Assembly (NCBI GenBank): GCA_020638525.1
Contig: JACKIL010000006.1
Coordinates: 1 to 64,000, forward strand
Source of the DNA: Caulobacterales bacterium
GTDB lineage: Bacteria; Pseudomonadota; Alphaproteobacteria; Caulobacterales; Parvularculaceae
DNA: 64,000 nt
Direction: 5' to 3'
A program made the position numbers and the translations under genes. The notes under the pieces were generated by a model. The model was not told the DNA's origin and made no database searches. It saw only the letters and a program-made list of their open reading frames with translations. Positions 36,921 through 45,542 of this stretch are shown piece after piece; within the stretch, counting starts at the first letter, position 1, and every line of letters begins with the position of its first letter.

Positions 36921-38219
36921 TCAAGCTCTTCCGACAAGAGCCTTTGCAGCCCGCGCCTCGCCCGCCTGATACTTCACGAAGGCCGGCAGCAGAGCCATCT
37001 GGCGTTTGGCTTCCTTGCCGTCGGCGAGGCGGAAAATGTTTTCGTAGAAATACGCCATCGACGCGAAGCCGTTGAGCGCCTTCACCATTTCATTCGGCGA
37101 GTTCGGGCCGAAAAAGCCCGGCCCAATTTGCAGCGTTTTTTCATAAGATGGCATCGCGTCAACCGCGCCAGAGAGAAGCCGCGCCGGCAAGTCCGGTTCG
37201 ACGCAGAGCGGGCGCGCGACGCCGATTACGTCCGCGGCGCCGATGGTGAGCGCTTCGTCCATCGCCGCGCGCGTGCGGAAGCCGCCTGTGACCATCAGCG
37301 GCATACGCGCGATTTCGGCGGCCTTTTCTGCATACTGAATGAAATAGGCCTCGCGCGCTTTCGTCGACTCGCGCACGCCTTCTTCGAACACCGGCTCAAG
37401 CCCTTCCAGGCCCATCATTCGCGGCTGCTCGTAATTGCCGCCGGAGATTTCGAGAAGGTCGATCCCCTCCCCATTGAGCCAGTCGATCACCTGGAGGCAA
37501 TCCTCGAACGAAAAGCCGCCTTTCTGGAAGTCCGACGAGTTGAGCTTCACCGAGACCGGAAAGCCAGAGCCGACTTTGGCGCGCACCGCGCCGACGACGC
37601 GCATCAGCAGCCGCGCACGGTTTTCGAGCGCCCCGCCCCATTCGTCATCGCGCTTGTTGACGAGAGGATTGAGAAACTCCGAAATGAGATAGCCATGCGC
37701 CGCATGCACCTGCACGCCGGTGAAGCCTGCCGATTTCACTACCGACGCCGCATTCGCAAAGCGCGCGATGACGGTTTCGATTTCATCAATAGAAAGCGCG
37801 CGCGGAACGCCGAACTGCCCGCCCGGCAATTTCACGGGCACGGCGGAAGGCCCGACAGGTTCGCTCGCAACGCTTTTGGGCGACTGCCGGCCGGCGTGAG
37901 AGATCTGCATCCAGATCGCCGCGCCGCTCGCCGTCGCGCTTTGCGCCCAGGCGGCGAGCCAGACTTTCGCCTCTTCCGATTGCGGACCTTCGATGACGAC
38001 ATTGCCCGGCCGCTCGAGATAGCGCCGGTCGACCATGATATTGCCGGTGAGAAGCAGCCCCGCCCCGCCATCGGCCCAGCGCTTGTAAAGCGCGGCGTGG
38101 CGCGCCGTCGCCCGGTTATGCGCGTCGGCGAGACCTTCCGTCATGGAAGCCTTGGCGAGGCGATTTTTCAAAATCGCCCCGCAAGGAAGCTTCAGAGGAT
38201 CGGCGATCGAGACGGCCAT
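36921..38219 (-). CDS. Old Yellow Enzyme family NADH:flavin oxidoreductase
   Basis: A 432-residue TIM-barrel FMN enzyme. Family features: LPCGAILKNRLAKASMTEGL at the N-terminus, WMQISHAGRQSPKSV, the active-site and substrate segment VQVHAAHGYLISEFLNPLVN, the Arg-containing RVVGAVRAKVG, and the phosphate-binding VTGGFRTRAAMDEAL. It should reduce activated alkenes or act in related redox chemistry with NAD(P)H. A C-terminal extension of about 60 residues follows the barrel. No fused iron-sulfur or NADH domain is present. It lies downstream of metB on the same strand with a 52-base gap, so cotranscription is possible. Confidence 0.92.
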   Translation of the reverse strand: MAVSIADPLKLPCGAILKNRLAKASMTEGLADAHNRATARHAALYKRWADGGAGLLLTGNIMVDRRYLERPGNVVIEGPQSEEAKVWLAAWAQSATASGAAIWMQISHAGRQSPKSVASEPVGPSAVPVKLPGGQFGVPRALSIDEIETVIARFANAASVVKSAGFTGVQVHAAHGYLISEFLNPLVNKRDDEWGGALENRARLLMRVVGAVRAKVGSGFPVSVKLNSSDFQKGGFSFEDCLQVIDWLNGEGIDLLEISGGNYEQPRMMGLEGLEPVFEEGVRESTKAREAYFIQYAEKAAEIARMPLMVTGGFRTRAAMDEALTIGAADVIGVARPLCVEPDLPARLLSGAVDAMPSYEKTLQIGPGFFGPNSPNEMVKALNGFASMAYFYENIFRLADGKEAKRQMALLPAFVKYQAGEARAAKALVGRA

Positions 38220-38271
38220 CGGCCCCTCCGGTGCGGAGATGAAGCCTTAGCACGAGTCACGCGCGCGTCGA

Positions 38272-39510
38272 TCAGGCGGCTGCTTTCTGCTCCGCCGCCT
38301 CAAGACCCGCCGCAATATCGGCGAGAATGTCTTCCGGCGCCTCGACGCCGAGCGAGAGCCGAACGAGCCCCGGCGTGATGCCCGCTTCGCGCCGCTCTTC
38401 TTCCGGAATGCCCGCATGCGTCACCGACCACGGATTGCAGGCGAGGCTTTCAACGCCGCCGACAGACGCGGCGGTCGAGAAGATGTCGAGCGTGTCGAGG
38501 AAGCGCTTGGCCGCCTCAAGGCCGCCCTTGAGTTCGAAGGAGAGAATGCCCCCGAAGCCCTTTTGCTGACGCGCGGCGATATCGTGACCGGGATGCGAGG
38601 CGAGGCCCGGATAATAGACCTTCTCCACCGCCGGATGGGTCGTGAGCGCTTCGGCGATGAGGCGCGCATTTTCCTGCTGGGCGGCGACGCGCAAATGCAA
38701 TGTCCGAATGCCGCGCAGAGTGAGCCAGGAATCGAACGCGCTCGCCGTCGAGCCGATGCAGTTCGCCCACCAGGCAAGCTCTTCGACCAACTCAGGTGTT
38801 TTGCCGATGACGGCGCCGCCGACAATGTCGGAATGGCCGTTGAGATACTTCGTCGTCGAATGGATGACGATGTCGGCGCCGAGGTCGAGCGGGCGCTGGA
38901 GCACGGGCGACAGGAAGGTGTTGTCCGCAGCAACGAGCGCGCCGGCCGCGTGCGCCTTGCGCGCGACTTCCTCGATGTCCGTAATCCTGAGCAGCGGGTT
39001 CGACGGCGTTTCGACGAGCACGAGCTTCGGGCCCATGGCGAGCGCTTCATCAAATGAAGCCGGATCGCTGAAGTTCGCGTATTTCACATAGAGGTCGCCG
39101 CGCTTGGCGCGCGCGTTGAGCAGACGGCGCGTGCCGCCGTAACAATCGTGCGGGGCGACGACGAGATCGTCCGCAGTCAGAATGTGAAAGACGAGATCGA
39201 CAGCCGCCATGCCAGTCGAGACGACGACGGCGCCCGCCCCGCCCTCAAGCTCGGCGATCGCTTCGGCGAGCGTTGCGCGGGTCGGATTGTTCGTGCGGGA
39301 ATAATCGAATTTCGGCTTCTTGCCGACTTCCTCATAGGCGAAGGTCGCCGAGAGGTAGAGCGGCGGCATGACCGCCCGGTGGGCCTTGTCGGCCCGCACC
39401 CCCGCCGAAGCGGCGACGGTGCGCAGATCGTAACGAGACTCAGCGCGCGCCTCTTCCGAGGCGGGGCTACAGTTTGCAGCGGTAGTGTTCGCAGCGGTGG
39501 GTTGGGACAT
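38272..39510 (-). CDS. metB: cystathionine gamma-synthase
   Basis: A 412-residue PLP enzyme of the Cys/Met family. Conserved segments are FDYSRTNNPTRATL, GAVVVSTGMAAVDLV, VAPHDCYGGTRRLL, DNTFLSPVLQRPLDLGADIV and the PLP-lysine motif HSTTKYLNGHSD. They match MetB more closely than the sulfhydrylases, especially ELAWWANCIGSTASAFDSWL. It joins an activated homoserine to cysteine in methionine synthesis. I start it at ATG 39510, preceded by AAAGGAG; an in-frame TTG at 39600 with its own GGAGG would add 30 residues. A SAM riboswitch lies upstream, which supports a methionine role. Confidence 0.9.
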   Translation of the reverse strand: MSQPTAANTTAANCSPASEEARAESRYDLRTVAASAGVRADKAHRAVMPPLYLSATFAYEEVGKKPKFDYSRTNNPTRATLAEAIAELEGGAGAVVVSTGMAAVDLVFHILTADDLVVAPHDCYGGTRRLLNARAKRGDLYVKYANFSDPASFDEALAMGPKLVLVETPSNPLLRITDIEEVARKAHAAGALVAADNTFLSPVLQRPLDLGADIVIHSTTKYLNGHSDIVGGAVIGKTPELVEELAWWANCIGSTASAFDSWLTLRGIRTLHLRVAAQQENARLIAEALTTHPAVEKVYYPGLASHPGHDIAARQQKGFGGILSFELKGGLEAAKRFLDTLDIFSTAASVGGVESLACNPWSVTHAGIPEEERREAGITPGLVRLSLGVEAPEDILADIAAGLEAAEQKAAA

Positions 39511-39608
39511 ATCCGGCTCTCCTTTCGCTCCAGGTCCACAACCCATCGAGCTTTCGCGGAAAAACCGGACTTCGGCGGCGCACTGCCCCTGTTGGGCCAA
39601 TTCGCCTC

Positions 39609-39739
39609 CTCATCTCTCGGCCGGCTTCGGACCTTAAGTCCTCGGCTACCCGCAGGAGTTGGCACCTTTCCGAAAGCCTTGCGGCTCCCGTCGGTTGCCC
39701 CGTCGTCAATGGGCCTGTCCCTCAGACGGTCTCGATGAG
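39609..39739 (-). promoter_or_regulatory. SAM riboswitch (S-box, SAM-I type)
   Basis: The minus-strand leader of metB holds the S-box core: CTCATCGAGACC, then TGAGGGACAGGCCC, GACGGGGCAACC, AAGGTGCCAACTCC, and the closing GAGAGATGAG. The outer helix P1 is CTCATC (39739-39734) with GATGAG (39614-39609), and a palindromic P4-like element (GGACTTAAGGTCC) precedes it. The SAM-contacting GGGAC, GGCAACC and GGTGCCAA segments are all present. Directly after P1 comes GGAGG (39609-39605) and an in-frame TTG, so control may act on translation. High SAM would then lower MetB production. Confidence 0.9.
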
Positions 39740-39747
39740 CAGGCGCA

Positions 39748-39776
39748 GCATTAGGGTTGGGCCGGGGGCGAGTCAA
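39748..39776 (-). promoter_or_regulatory. promoter of the metB riboswitch transcript
   Basis: On the minus strand TTGACT (39776-39771) and TAATGC (39753-39748) are separated by exactly 17 bases. Transcription would start within a few bases of the first riboswitch helix. Confidence 0.75.
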
Positions 39777-39790
39777 GCGGAGAGCGGGTT

Positions 39791-39922
39791 TGGTAGTGTC
39801 TCAGTTCGCCTTCGCCCTTCGTGACGTCCTTTCGCCTTCATCCTGAGGGCCGGCCAAAGGCCGGCGTCACGAAGGACGAAGGCGAAAGGACCCTCAGGAT
39901 GAAGGCGAACTGAAACACTACC
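39791..39922. repeat. large nested palindromic repeat
   Basis: The outer arms GGTAGTGTCTCAGTTCGCC and its near-complement at the other end enclose 132 bases. Inside are CATCCTGAGGG/CCCTCAGGATG, TTTCGCCTTC/GAAGGCGAAA and CGTCACGAAGGA-type arms in a different order on the two sides, around GGCCGGCC-AAA-GGCCGG near the centre. The parts resemble dispersed repeats of alphaproteobacteria. It lies between the metB promoter and the emr operon and codes for nothing visible. A related block with further CATCCTGA-type hairpins extends from about 39970 to 40100. Confidence 0.8.
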
Positions 39923-40172
39923 GCGGGTTTCGGAATTAGGGATTGGGGGCGGAGTCCGGAGCTGCGACGATCGTCATCCTGAACAAGCGCGCGTCCGCGC
40001 GCGCAGATTCAGGACCCAGAGCCACAAGCTCAGCGCCTCGGGCAGATGGGTCCCGTATCTGCGCAGCAGCATTTCATGCTGCAGCGCGCACGGGATGACG
40101 AACCGCTCGCCCCCCCATTCCCCATTCCCTCCCCCGAAGGGCCCCGCTCCCAATTATTTGATCCCCTGGACC

Positions 40173-40200
40173 TTGCAGCGCACAAAATTTGCTCTATTTT
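40173..40200 (+). promoter_or_regulatory. probable promoter of the emrAB-tetR operon
   Basis: TTGCAG (40173-40178) and TATTTT (40195-40200) are 16 bases apart, about 55 bases upstream of the emrA start. The palindromic operator begins immediately after the -10 box, the expected place for TetR repression. Confidence 0.5.
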
Positions 40201-40201
40201 C

Positions 40202-40220
40202 ATACTCGACCGTCTAGTAT
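40202..40220. promoter_or_regulatory. TetR-type operator palindrome
   Basis: ATACTCGACCGTCTAGTAT is a near-perfect 19-base palindrome: 8 of 9 arm pairs match around a central C. It overlaps or follows the likely promoter of emrA-emrB-tetR and has the length and symmetry of TetR-family sites, so autoregulation by the operon's own TetR protein is the likely meaning. Confidence 0.75.
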
Positions 40221-40255
40221 GGTATTGAGCAACAGGTAACCGGGGCGCCCCTTCC

Positions 40256-41352
40256 ATGCCGATCAAGCGCATCATCCTGCTTTCAGCGATCAGCATCGTC
40301 ACCATGTCGGCCGTCTATATGGCCGGCGAGTGGGCGCTCTTCGGCCGCTTCATAGAGAAGACCGACAACGCTTATGTGAAAGCGGACACGGTCGTGATCT
40401 CGGCCAAGGCCCCCGGCCGGATCGGGGAAGTGCTCGTCGCCGATAACTCGATCGTTCACGAAGGCGACCCGCTCGTCCGTATTGAGAACAATGACTACGC
40501 CGCGCGCGTGCGCCAGGCCGCCGCGGAAGAAGCCGCGCGAAGCGCCGCTATCGAGACGATCCGCAAGCAGATGACGCTTGCTGAAGCCAATGTCGCGAAC
40601 GCGGAAGCGAGCTGAAAAGCGTCGAAGCCGAGCTCGGCCTCACCCGGACCGATTACAACCGCACGGCGGAGCTCGCGAAATCCGAATTCGCCTCGCGTCA
40701 GGCGCTCGACAAATCGACGACTGCGCTCAAGGCCGGCAACGCCAAACTCGAAAGCGCGCAGGCGAACCTTGAAGCGACGAAGGCCGAAGCCGCCGTTCTC
40801 GCCGCGCAGGAAGAACAGGCGCGCGGCGCCCTCGCCGCGGCGCAAGCCTCGCTTGAGCTTGCAAAGATCGACGAAGCCAACACCGTCATCCGCGCGCCGA
40901 AGAGCGGCGTCGTCGGCAATGTCACCGTGCGCGCCGGCGAATACGCCTCGACGGGCCGGCAGATGATGGCGCTGGTGCCGATCGAAGACGTTTATGTCGT
41001 CGCGAACTTCAAGGAGACGCAGCTTCAGCGCATCCGCGCGGGCGAAAGAGTCCGTATCGAGATCGACGCTTATCCGGGCGCGGATGTTTTCGGCGTGGTC
41101 GACAGCCTCTCGCCTTCTAGCGGGGCCGAGTTCAGCCTCCTGCCGCCTGAAAATGCGACCGGCAACTTCACCAAGATCGTGCAGCGCGTGCCGGTGAAAA
41201 TCCGCGTGACGGATGCGCCGGTCGGAACCGCGCTTATTCCCGGCCTGTCGGTGACCGCCGCCGTCAACACGCGCGGCGCAGACCTTACGGCTGCGAGCCT
41301 TTTCGCGCCCCGTAACTCTGACGGCGACGTCGCGTTCGCCTCCCGGCAATGA
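40256..41352 (+). pseudogene. emrA: EmrA/HlyD-type membrane fusion protein, interrupted by a frameshift
   Basis: The first frame (MPIKRIILLSAISIVTMSAV... with one N-terminal membrane helix and the biotinyl-lipoyl start TDNAYVKADTVVISAKAPGR) stops at TGA 40613-40615. The next frame continues without a break from CTG 40612: LKSVEAELGLTRTDYNRTAE, the coiled-coil, then VIRAPKSGVVGNVTVRAGEY and the family end, to the stop at 41352. One extra G after GCGGAAGCG would restore a 365-residue EmrA, the usual length. It is thus a one-base deletion or a sequencing error. EmrA links the inner-membrane pump EmrB to an outer-membrane channel. Confidence 0.88.
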
Positions 41353-42953
41353 GCGCGACGACCGACGCGCTAAGCGGGCCCGGCGCCGCAGCGCCGAGCG
41401 CTTCCGCCGCTGCGCCCGAAGAAAAAATCGACATGGGCAAGCTCGCCGTCTTCGCCGTGATGACGGTGGGGATGTTCATGGCGATCCTCGACATCCAGAT
41501 CGTCGCCGCCTCGCTGCCGACTATTCAGGCGGGCCTTGCGGCGAGCGCCGAGCAGATCAGCTGGGTGCAGACGGCCTATCTCATCGCCGAAGTCATCATG
41601 ATCCCGGCGTCGGGCTATCTTTCGCGCGCGCTTTCAACACGCGTCATCTTCTGCATTTCTTCAGCCGGCTTCACGCTTGCGAGCATTGGCTGCGCCATGG
41701 CGTGGAACATTGAATCGCTCGTCGTCATGCGCGCGCTGCAGGGCTTCATCGGCGGCGCGATGATCCCGACCGTTTTCGCGACGGCGTTTTCCGCCTTCCC
41801 GCGCAGCAAGCAGGGCCAGATCTCTGCGGGCATCGGCCTCATCGTCACGCTCGCGCCGACAATCGGCCCGACGGTCGGCGGTTACATCTCCGAGTTTCTC
41901 GACTGGCGCTGGCTCTTCCTCGTCAACGTCATCCCCGGCGCGCTGATGACGATGGTCGTCTGGCTCTATGCGGATTTCGACAAGCCGGACCTTTCAATGC
42001 TGCGCCGTCTCGACTTTCTCGGCTTCGCCTTGATGGCGATCGCGCTCGGCCTCGCCGAATACATTCTCGAGGAAGGCCCCGGCGATGACTGGTTTCAGGA
42101 GCCGTCGATCACGCTCTTCACGATCATCTCGCTCGGAAGCCTTGCGTGGTTCGTGCGACGATCGCTGCGCATCGAAAACCGGCTCGTCGACCTTACTGCT
42201 TATACGAACAGGAACTTTCTTTTCGGCACGCTCGCGACAGCCGGCATGGGGATCGTCCTCTTCGGTCTCGTCTATATCCTGCCGCTCTTTCTTGCGCGCG
42301 TGCGCGGCTACAACTCGCTGCAGATCGGCGAGACGCTGCTCGTCACCGGCCTTTCCATGTTCCTGACGGCGCCGCTCGCCGCGATCAGCTCGCGTAAAGT
42401 CGATCCGCGTTTCGTCGCCTCATTCGGATTCCTGCTCGCAGGCGGCAGCACCTACGCCCTTTCGCACATGACGTCGGAATGGGGTTATTGGCAGCTTTTC
42501 TGGCCGCAGGTCGCGCGCGGCTCCGGCATGATGCTCGCCATGGCGCCGCTCAACGTCATCAGCCTCGGCACGCTGACGCCCTTGCAGGTGAGAAACGCGG
42601 CGGGCCTCTACAATCTCACGCGCAACCTTGGCGGCGCTTTCGGCCTCGCCGTCATCAACACCGCGCTGACGGACCGCACCGCCTATCATGCGCGCGTTCT
42701 GAGCGATCATCTCGACATGGGCCGCGCGGTCGTTTCCGAGCGGATCAGCAATATCTCCGCGCTTCTGGCGGCGAAAGGCTCGCCCGCCCCGGAAGCTGGC
42801 GCGGTCAAAATGCTCGCCTCCATCGTCGAGCGCGAAGCCGCGACGCTCGCCTTTGCGGACTGCATGCGACTCATCTTCCTCGCGTGTATGGTGGCGGCTG
42901 TCCTGATGCTTTTCGCCAACCCTCCGAAACCAGCGCCGGTGGGAGCGCACTGA
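41349..42953 (+). CDS. emrB: EmrB/QacA-type multidrug efflux transporter (MFS, DHA2)
   Basis: A 534-residue inner-membrane protein with about 14 hydrophobic helices. The DHA2 family motifs are FMAILDIQIVAASLPTIQAG in helix 1, then WVQTAYLIAEVIMIPASGYL, and motif C at GLIVTLAPTIGPTVGGYISE. It exports drugs or fatty-acid-like compounds with proton influx. Its ATG overlaps the emrA stop (ATGA), so its translation may be coupled to the reading of the distal emrA frame. The tetR gene follows directly. Confidence 0.93.
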   Translation: MSATTDALSGPGAAAPSASAAAPEEKIDMGKLAVFAVMTVGMFMAILDIQIVAASLPTIQAGLAASAEQISWVQTAYLIAEVIMIPASGYLSRALSTRVIFCISSAGFTLASIGCAMAWNIESLVVMRALQGFIGGAMIPTVFATAFSAFPRSKQGQISAGIGLIVTLAPTIGPTVGGYISEFLDWRWLFLVNVIPGALMTMVVWLYADFDKPDLSMLRRLDFLGFALMAIALGLAEYILEEGPGDDWFQEPSITLFTIISLGSLAWFVRRSLRIENRLVDLTAYTNRNFLFGTLATAGMGIVLFGLVYILPLFLARVRGYNSLQIGETLLVTGLSMFLTAPLAAISSRKVDPRFVASFGFLLAGGSTYALSHMTSEWGYWQLFWPQVARGSGMMLAMAPLNVISLGTLTPLQVRNAAGLYNLTRNLGGAFGLAVINTALTDRTAYHARVLSDHLDMGRAVVSERISNISALLAAKGSPAPEAGAVKMLASIVEREAATLAFADCMRLIFLACMVAAVLMLFANPPKPAPVGAH

Positions 42954-42954
42954 T

Positions 42955-43611
42955 ATGAACGAAGCGAAAGAAGCAGATACGATGCACGCGGAAGGCCGCG
43001 GCTGCGCGCGCGGGCGCCGGCCCGATCCCGCGAAGGACCAGGCGATCCTCGAGGCTGCACGCGATCTCTTCCTCGAGAAGGGTTACAGCGTCAGCGTCGA
43101 CGACATCGCCGAGCGCGCAGGCGTCGTTAAGCAGACTGTCTATTCGCGTTTCAAGTCGAAAGAGGAACTCTTCGCCGCCACGATCCGCGCCGGCGCCGAG
43201 GAGCTTGTCGCCCCCCTCATCGCCGACAAGCCGGGCCGCACGGTGCGCGCGACGCTCACCGAATTCGCCGAACAATATCGCCGCATTCTGCTGACGCCGG
43301 CCCGCGTCCAGATGATGCGCCTGCTGATCGCGCAGGCCGACCAGTTTCCCGATCTCGCGCGGCGCTTTTATGAGGGCGGCCCCCTCTACACCTTCGGGCG
43401 CCTCGCCGCTTATCTCGGCTCGCCGACCAGTTCGGAAGAACTCGACATCGACGATGCGGAGCTCGCCGCCTCGCAATTTCTCGGCCTCATCAAGGGCGTT
43501 GAGCATTCGGGCGTCCTCCTCGGCATTGCGGACGCCGAGACCGAACTGCAGCGCCGCAAGCGCATCGACACTTCGGTCGACGCCTTCATGAAGCTTTACG
43601 GGCGCAACTAG
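42955..43611 (+). CDS. TetR-family repressor of the efflux operon
   Basis: A 218-residue regulator with an N-terminal TetR helix-turn-helix at about 27-75 (ILEAARDLFLEKGYSVSVDD, AGVVKQTVYSRFKSKEELFA) and an AefR/YcdC-like C-terminal ligand domain (FAEQYRRILLTPARVQMMRL). It begins one base after the emrB stop, so it belongs to the same operon. It most likely binds the palindrome at 40202-40220 and responds to pump substrates. Confidence 0.9.
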   Translation: MNEAKEADTMHAEGRGCARGRRPDPAKDQAILEAARDLFLEKGYSVSVDDIAERAGVVKQTVYSRFKSKEELFAATIRAGAEELVAPLIADKPGRTVRATLTEFAEQYRRILLTPARVQMMRLLIAQADQFPDLARRFYEGGPLYTFGRLAAYLGSPTSSEELDIDDAELAASQFLGLIKGVEHSGVLLGIADAETELQRRKRIDTSVDAFMKLYGRN

Positions 43612-43689
43612 AGCGCTGCTGCTCCAACTCATTGCGCGCGGGCAGAAGTCACGCCATTCTGCGGGCCTTGAAGCCGCAAGGGGCTGGCC

Positions 43690-44736
43690 ATGCGTGCGCT
43701 CATTATCTCCATTATGCTTTTGCTGACGCTCGGCGCCTGCACAAAGAGCGCCTCTCAAACTGCGCCGAAGCCGAAGGGCCTTCCCGGCGCATGGGAGCGC
43801 ATTGACGGGCCGCCGACAGACCCTTTCAGCAGGCCTGTACTCGAATTTCTTGAAAACGGAAAATGGCGCCTGCACCAGGCCGGCGCCAGCGAGAGCGGCG
43901 ATTACTCCGTAGACGGCAAGACGGTGAAGTTCGAGGGCGGCCGTTACAATCTCGGCGGCTGGAAACAGGAATACGCCATCAAAGGCGACGAGCTGACGAT
44001 CACCTCGACGCTCGCTCTGCCGACCGCGCCGAAAGGCGCCCCGCCCTTGGTCGATGTTTCGACATGGCGCTTCATCGTAGCGCCGACATTCGTGCCGACC
44101 GAAATGGCAGGCGGCCTCGCCGCACCGGCGGCCTTGCCCGAGATCGCCGTTCAGGCGCTCATGCTCGCGCGCGAACGCAATCCGTCTGTGGATGTGCGGA
44201 AGGTCGACGTCGAGCAATATTTGCCCGGCGCCTTCAAGCTCGACTTCTACATGATGGCGCCGGACCGCTCCGGCGTCGTGGTGACGATGGACCCCTACCA
44301 CATCCGCGTGAAAGAATTCGCGCAGGCCTATTGGGGCGATCACGCGCTGCCTGTCGCCTTCATCGATCTTCCGAAAGCAACCGAGATCGCCGTCGCGAAC
44401 GGCCTTGTCGGCGACATGACCAAAGCCGATCTCGGTAACTGGTCCGGCAAGGGCGCCTATTGGCGCGTCTTCAGCCACGCCGGCGCCGTTACGGTCAACG
44501 CCGTCAATGGCGAGGTTATGAAAGGCGACGTCACTGGTTATGTCGAGCAATACAACGCCGACTGGGACCGCGCGTTGAAACTGCTCGCCGAAGCGATCAA
44601 GAAATCGCAACCGGCGCCGAAGGAACAAAGCTGCGGGCCGATGTATCACAAATCGCTTTGGGGCTGCAAAAGCAGTCAAGAGTACGTCTCTTGCGTCGCC
44701 AATGGCGGCAGCTATTGCAGCCATCTTCTTGACTAA
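43690..44736 (+). CDS. lipoprotein of unknown function
   Basis: A 348-residue protein with a lipoprotein signal: MRALIISIMLLLTLGAC, where LGAC is the lipobox and Cys17 the likely acylation site. The next part, GAWERIDGPPTDPFSRPVLE through the GDELTITSTL segment, resembles a lipocalin-like small beta domain. The rest has alternating charged and aromatic segments and a cysteine-rich tail (SCGPMYHKSLWGC, EYVSCVANGGSYCS) that could form disulfides. No family recognised. It follows the efflux operon by 78 bases but has its own character; anchoring in a membrane facing the periplasm is inferred. Confidence 0.75.
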   Translation: MRALIISIMLLLTLGACTKSASQTAPKPKGLPGAWERIDGPPTDPFSRPVLEFLENGKWRLHQAGASESGDYSVDGKTVKFEGGRYNLGGWKQEYAIKGDELTITSTLALPTAPKGAPPLVDVSTWRFIVAPTFVPTEMAGGLAAPAALPEIAVQALMLARERNPSVDVRKVDVEQYLPGAFKLDFYMMAPDRSGVVVTMDPYHIRVKEFAQAYWGDHALPVAFIDLPKATEIAVANGLVGDMTKADLGNWSGKGAYWRVFSHAGAVTVNAVNGEVMKGDVTGYVEQYNADWDRALKLLAEAIKKSQPAPKEQSCGPMYHKSLWGCKSSQEYVSCVANGGSYCSHLLD

Positions 44737-44769
44737 TGCTCCGCCGGCTGAAGGAAGCGAGAAACAACA

Positions 44770-45537
44770 ATGTCCATTCTCATTGACCGCGACGGGCCCG
44801 TTCTCATCGTCACTATCAACCGCGCCGAGCGCCGCAACGCCGTCGATCGCTACACGGCTGATGCGCTCGCCGACGCCTTCCGCGGTTTCGATGCGGACGA
44901 GAATCTCTCCGTCGCGATCCTCACCGGCGCCGGCGGAAATTTTTGCGCGGGCGCAGACCTTCGCGCGCTTTCGGAAGGCGCCGGCAATCGCGTCGATATC
45001 GAAGGCGACGGGCCGATGGGCCCTTCCCGCCTCAGGCTTTCAAAGCCCGTCATCGCCGCGGTCGAAGGCTACGCCGTCGCGGGCGGCATCGAACTCGCGC
45101 TCTGGTGCGACCTGCGCGTCGCGGCGAAGAACGCAACCTTCGGCGTTTTCTGCCGCCGCTTCGGCGTTCCCCTTATCGACGGCGGCACGGTGCGCTTGCC
45201 GCGCCTCATCGGCCAGTCGCGCGCGATGGACATGATCCTCACCGGCCGCGCAGTTGGCGCAGAGGAAGCCTTCGCGATCGGACTCGCCAACCGCCTCGCG
45301 GAACCGGGCGAAGCGCTCGCAGCCGCGAAAGCGCTCGCCCATGAAATTGCGTCGCTCCCGCAAGTTTGCATGCGCAATGACCGCGCCTCAGCGCTCGACC
45401 AGTGGTCTCTTCCGCAGGAAGAAGCGATGGCGAATGAATTCCGCCTCGGACTCAATACGCTGCAGTCAGGCGAAACGCTGAAGGGCGCGCAAGCCTTTGC
45501 AGACGGCGCCGGACGCGGCGGAAAGTCTGTGAGCTGA
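44770..45537 (+). CDS. enoyl-CoA hydratase/isomerase family protein
   Basis: A 255-residue crotonase-fold protein with the oxyanion-hole segments LTGAGGNFCAGADLRALSEG (about 55-75) and VEGYAVAGGIELALWCDLRV (about 98-117). Where classical hydratases carry the first catalytic Glu (the QPE segment), this one reads FCRRFGVPLI, so ordinary hydratase chemistry is uncertain and another crotonase reaction is possible. It starts 33 bases after the lipoprotein gene. No other fatty-acid genes are adjacent. Confidence 0.87.
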   Translation: MSILIDRDGPVLIVTINRAERRNAVDRYTADALADAFRGFDADENLSVAILTGAGGNFCAGADLRALSEGAGNRVDIEGDGPMGPSRLRLSKPVIAAVEGYAVAGGIELALWCDLRVAAKNATFGVFCRRFGVPLIDGGTVRLPRLIGQSRAMDMILTGRAVGAEEAFAIGLANRLAEPGEALAAAKALAHEIASLPQVCMRNDRASALDQWSLPQEEAMANEFRLGLNTLQSGETLKGAQAFADGAGRGGKSVS

Positions 45538-45542
45538 TCGCC

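Noticed and set aside
36891..38378. 495-codon open frame on the plus strand
   Set aside because: It is antisense to the Old Yellow Enzyme gene, which has all family motifs.
42871..44724. 617-codon open frame on the minus strand
   Set aside because: It spans tetR and the lipoprotein gene in antisense; both of those have clear signals and ribosome sites.
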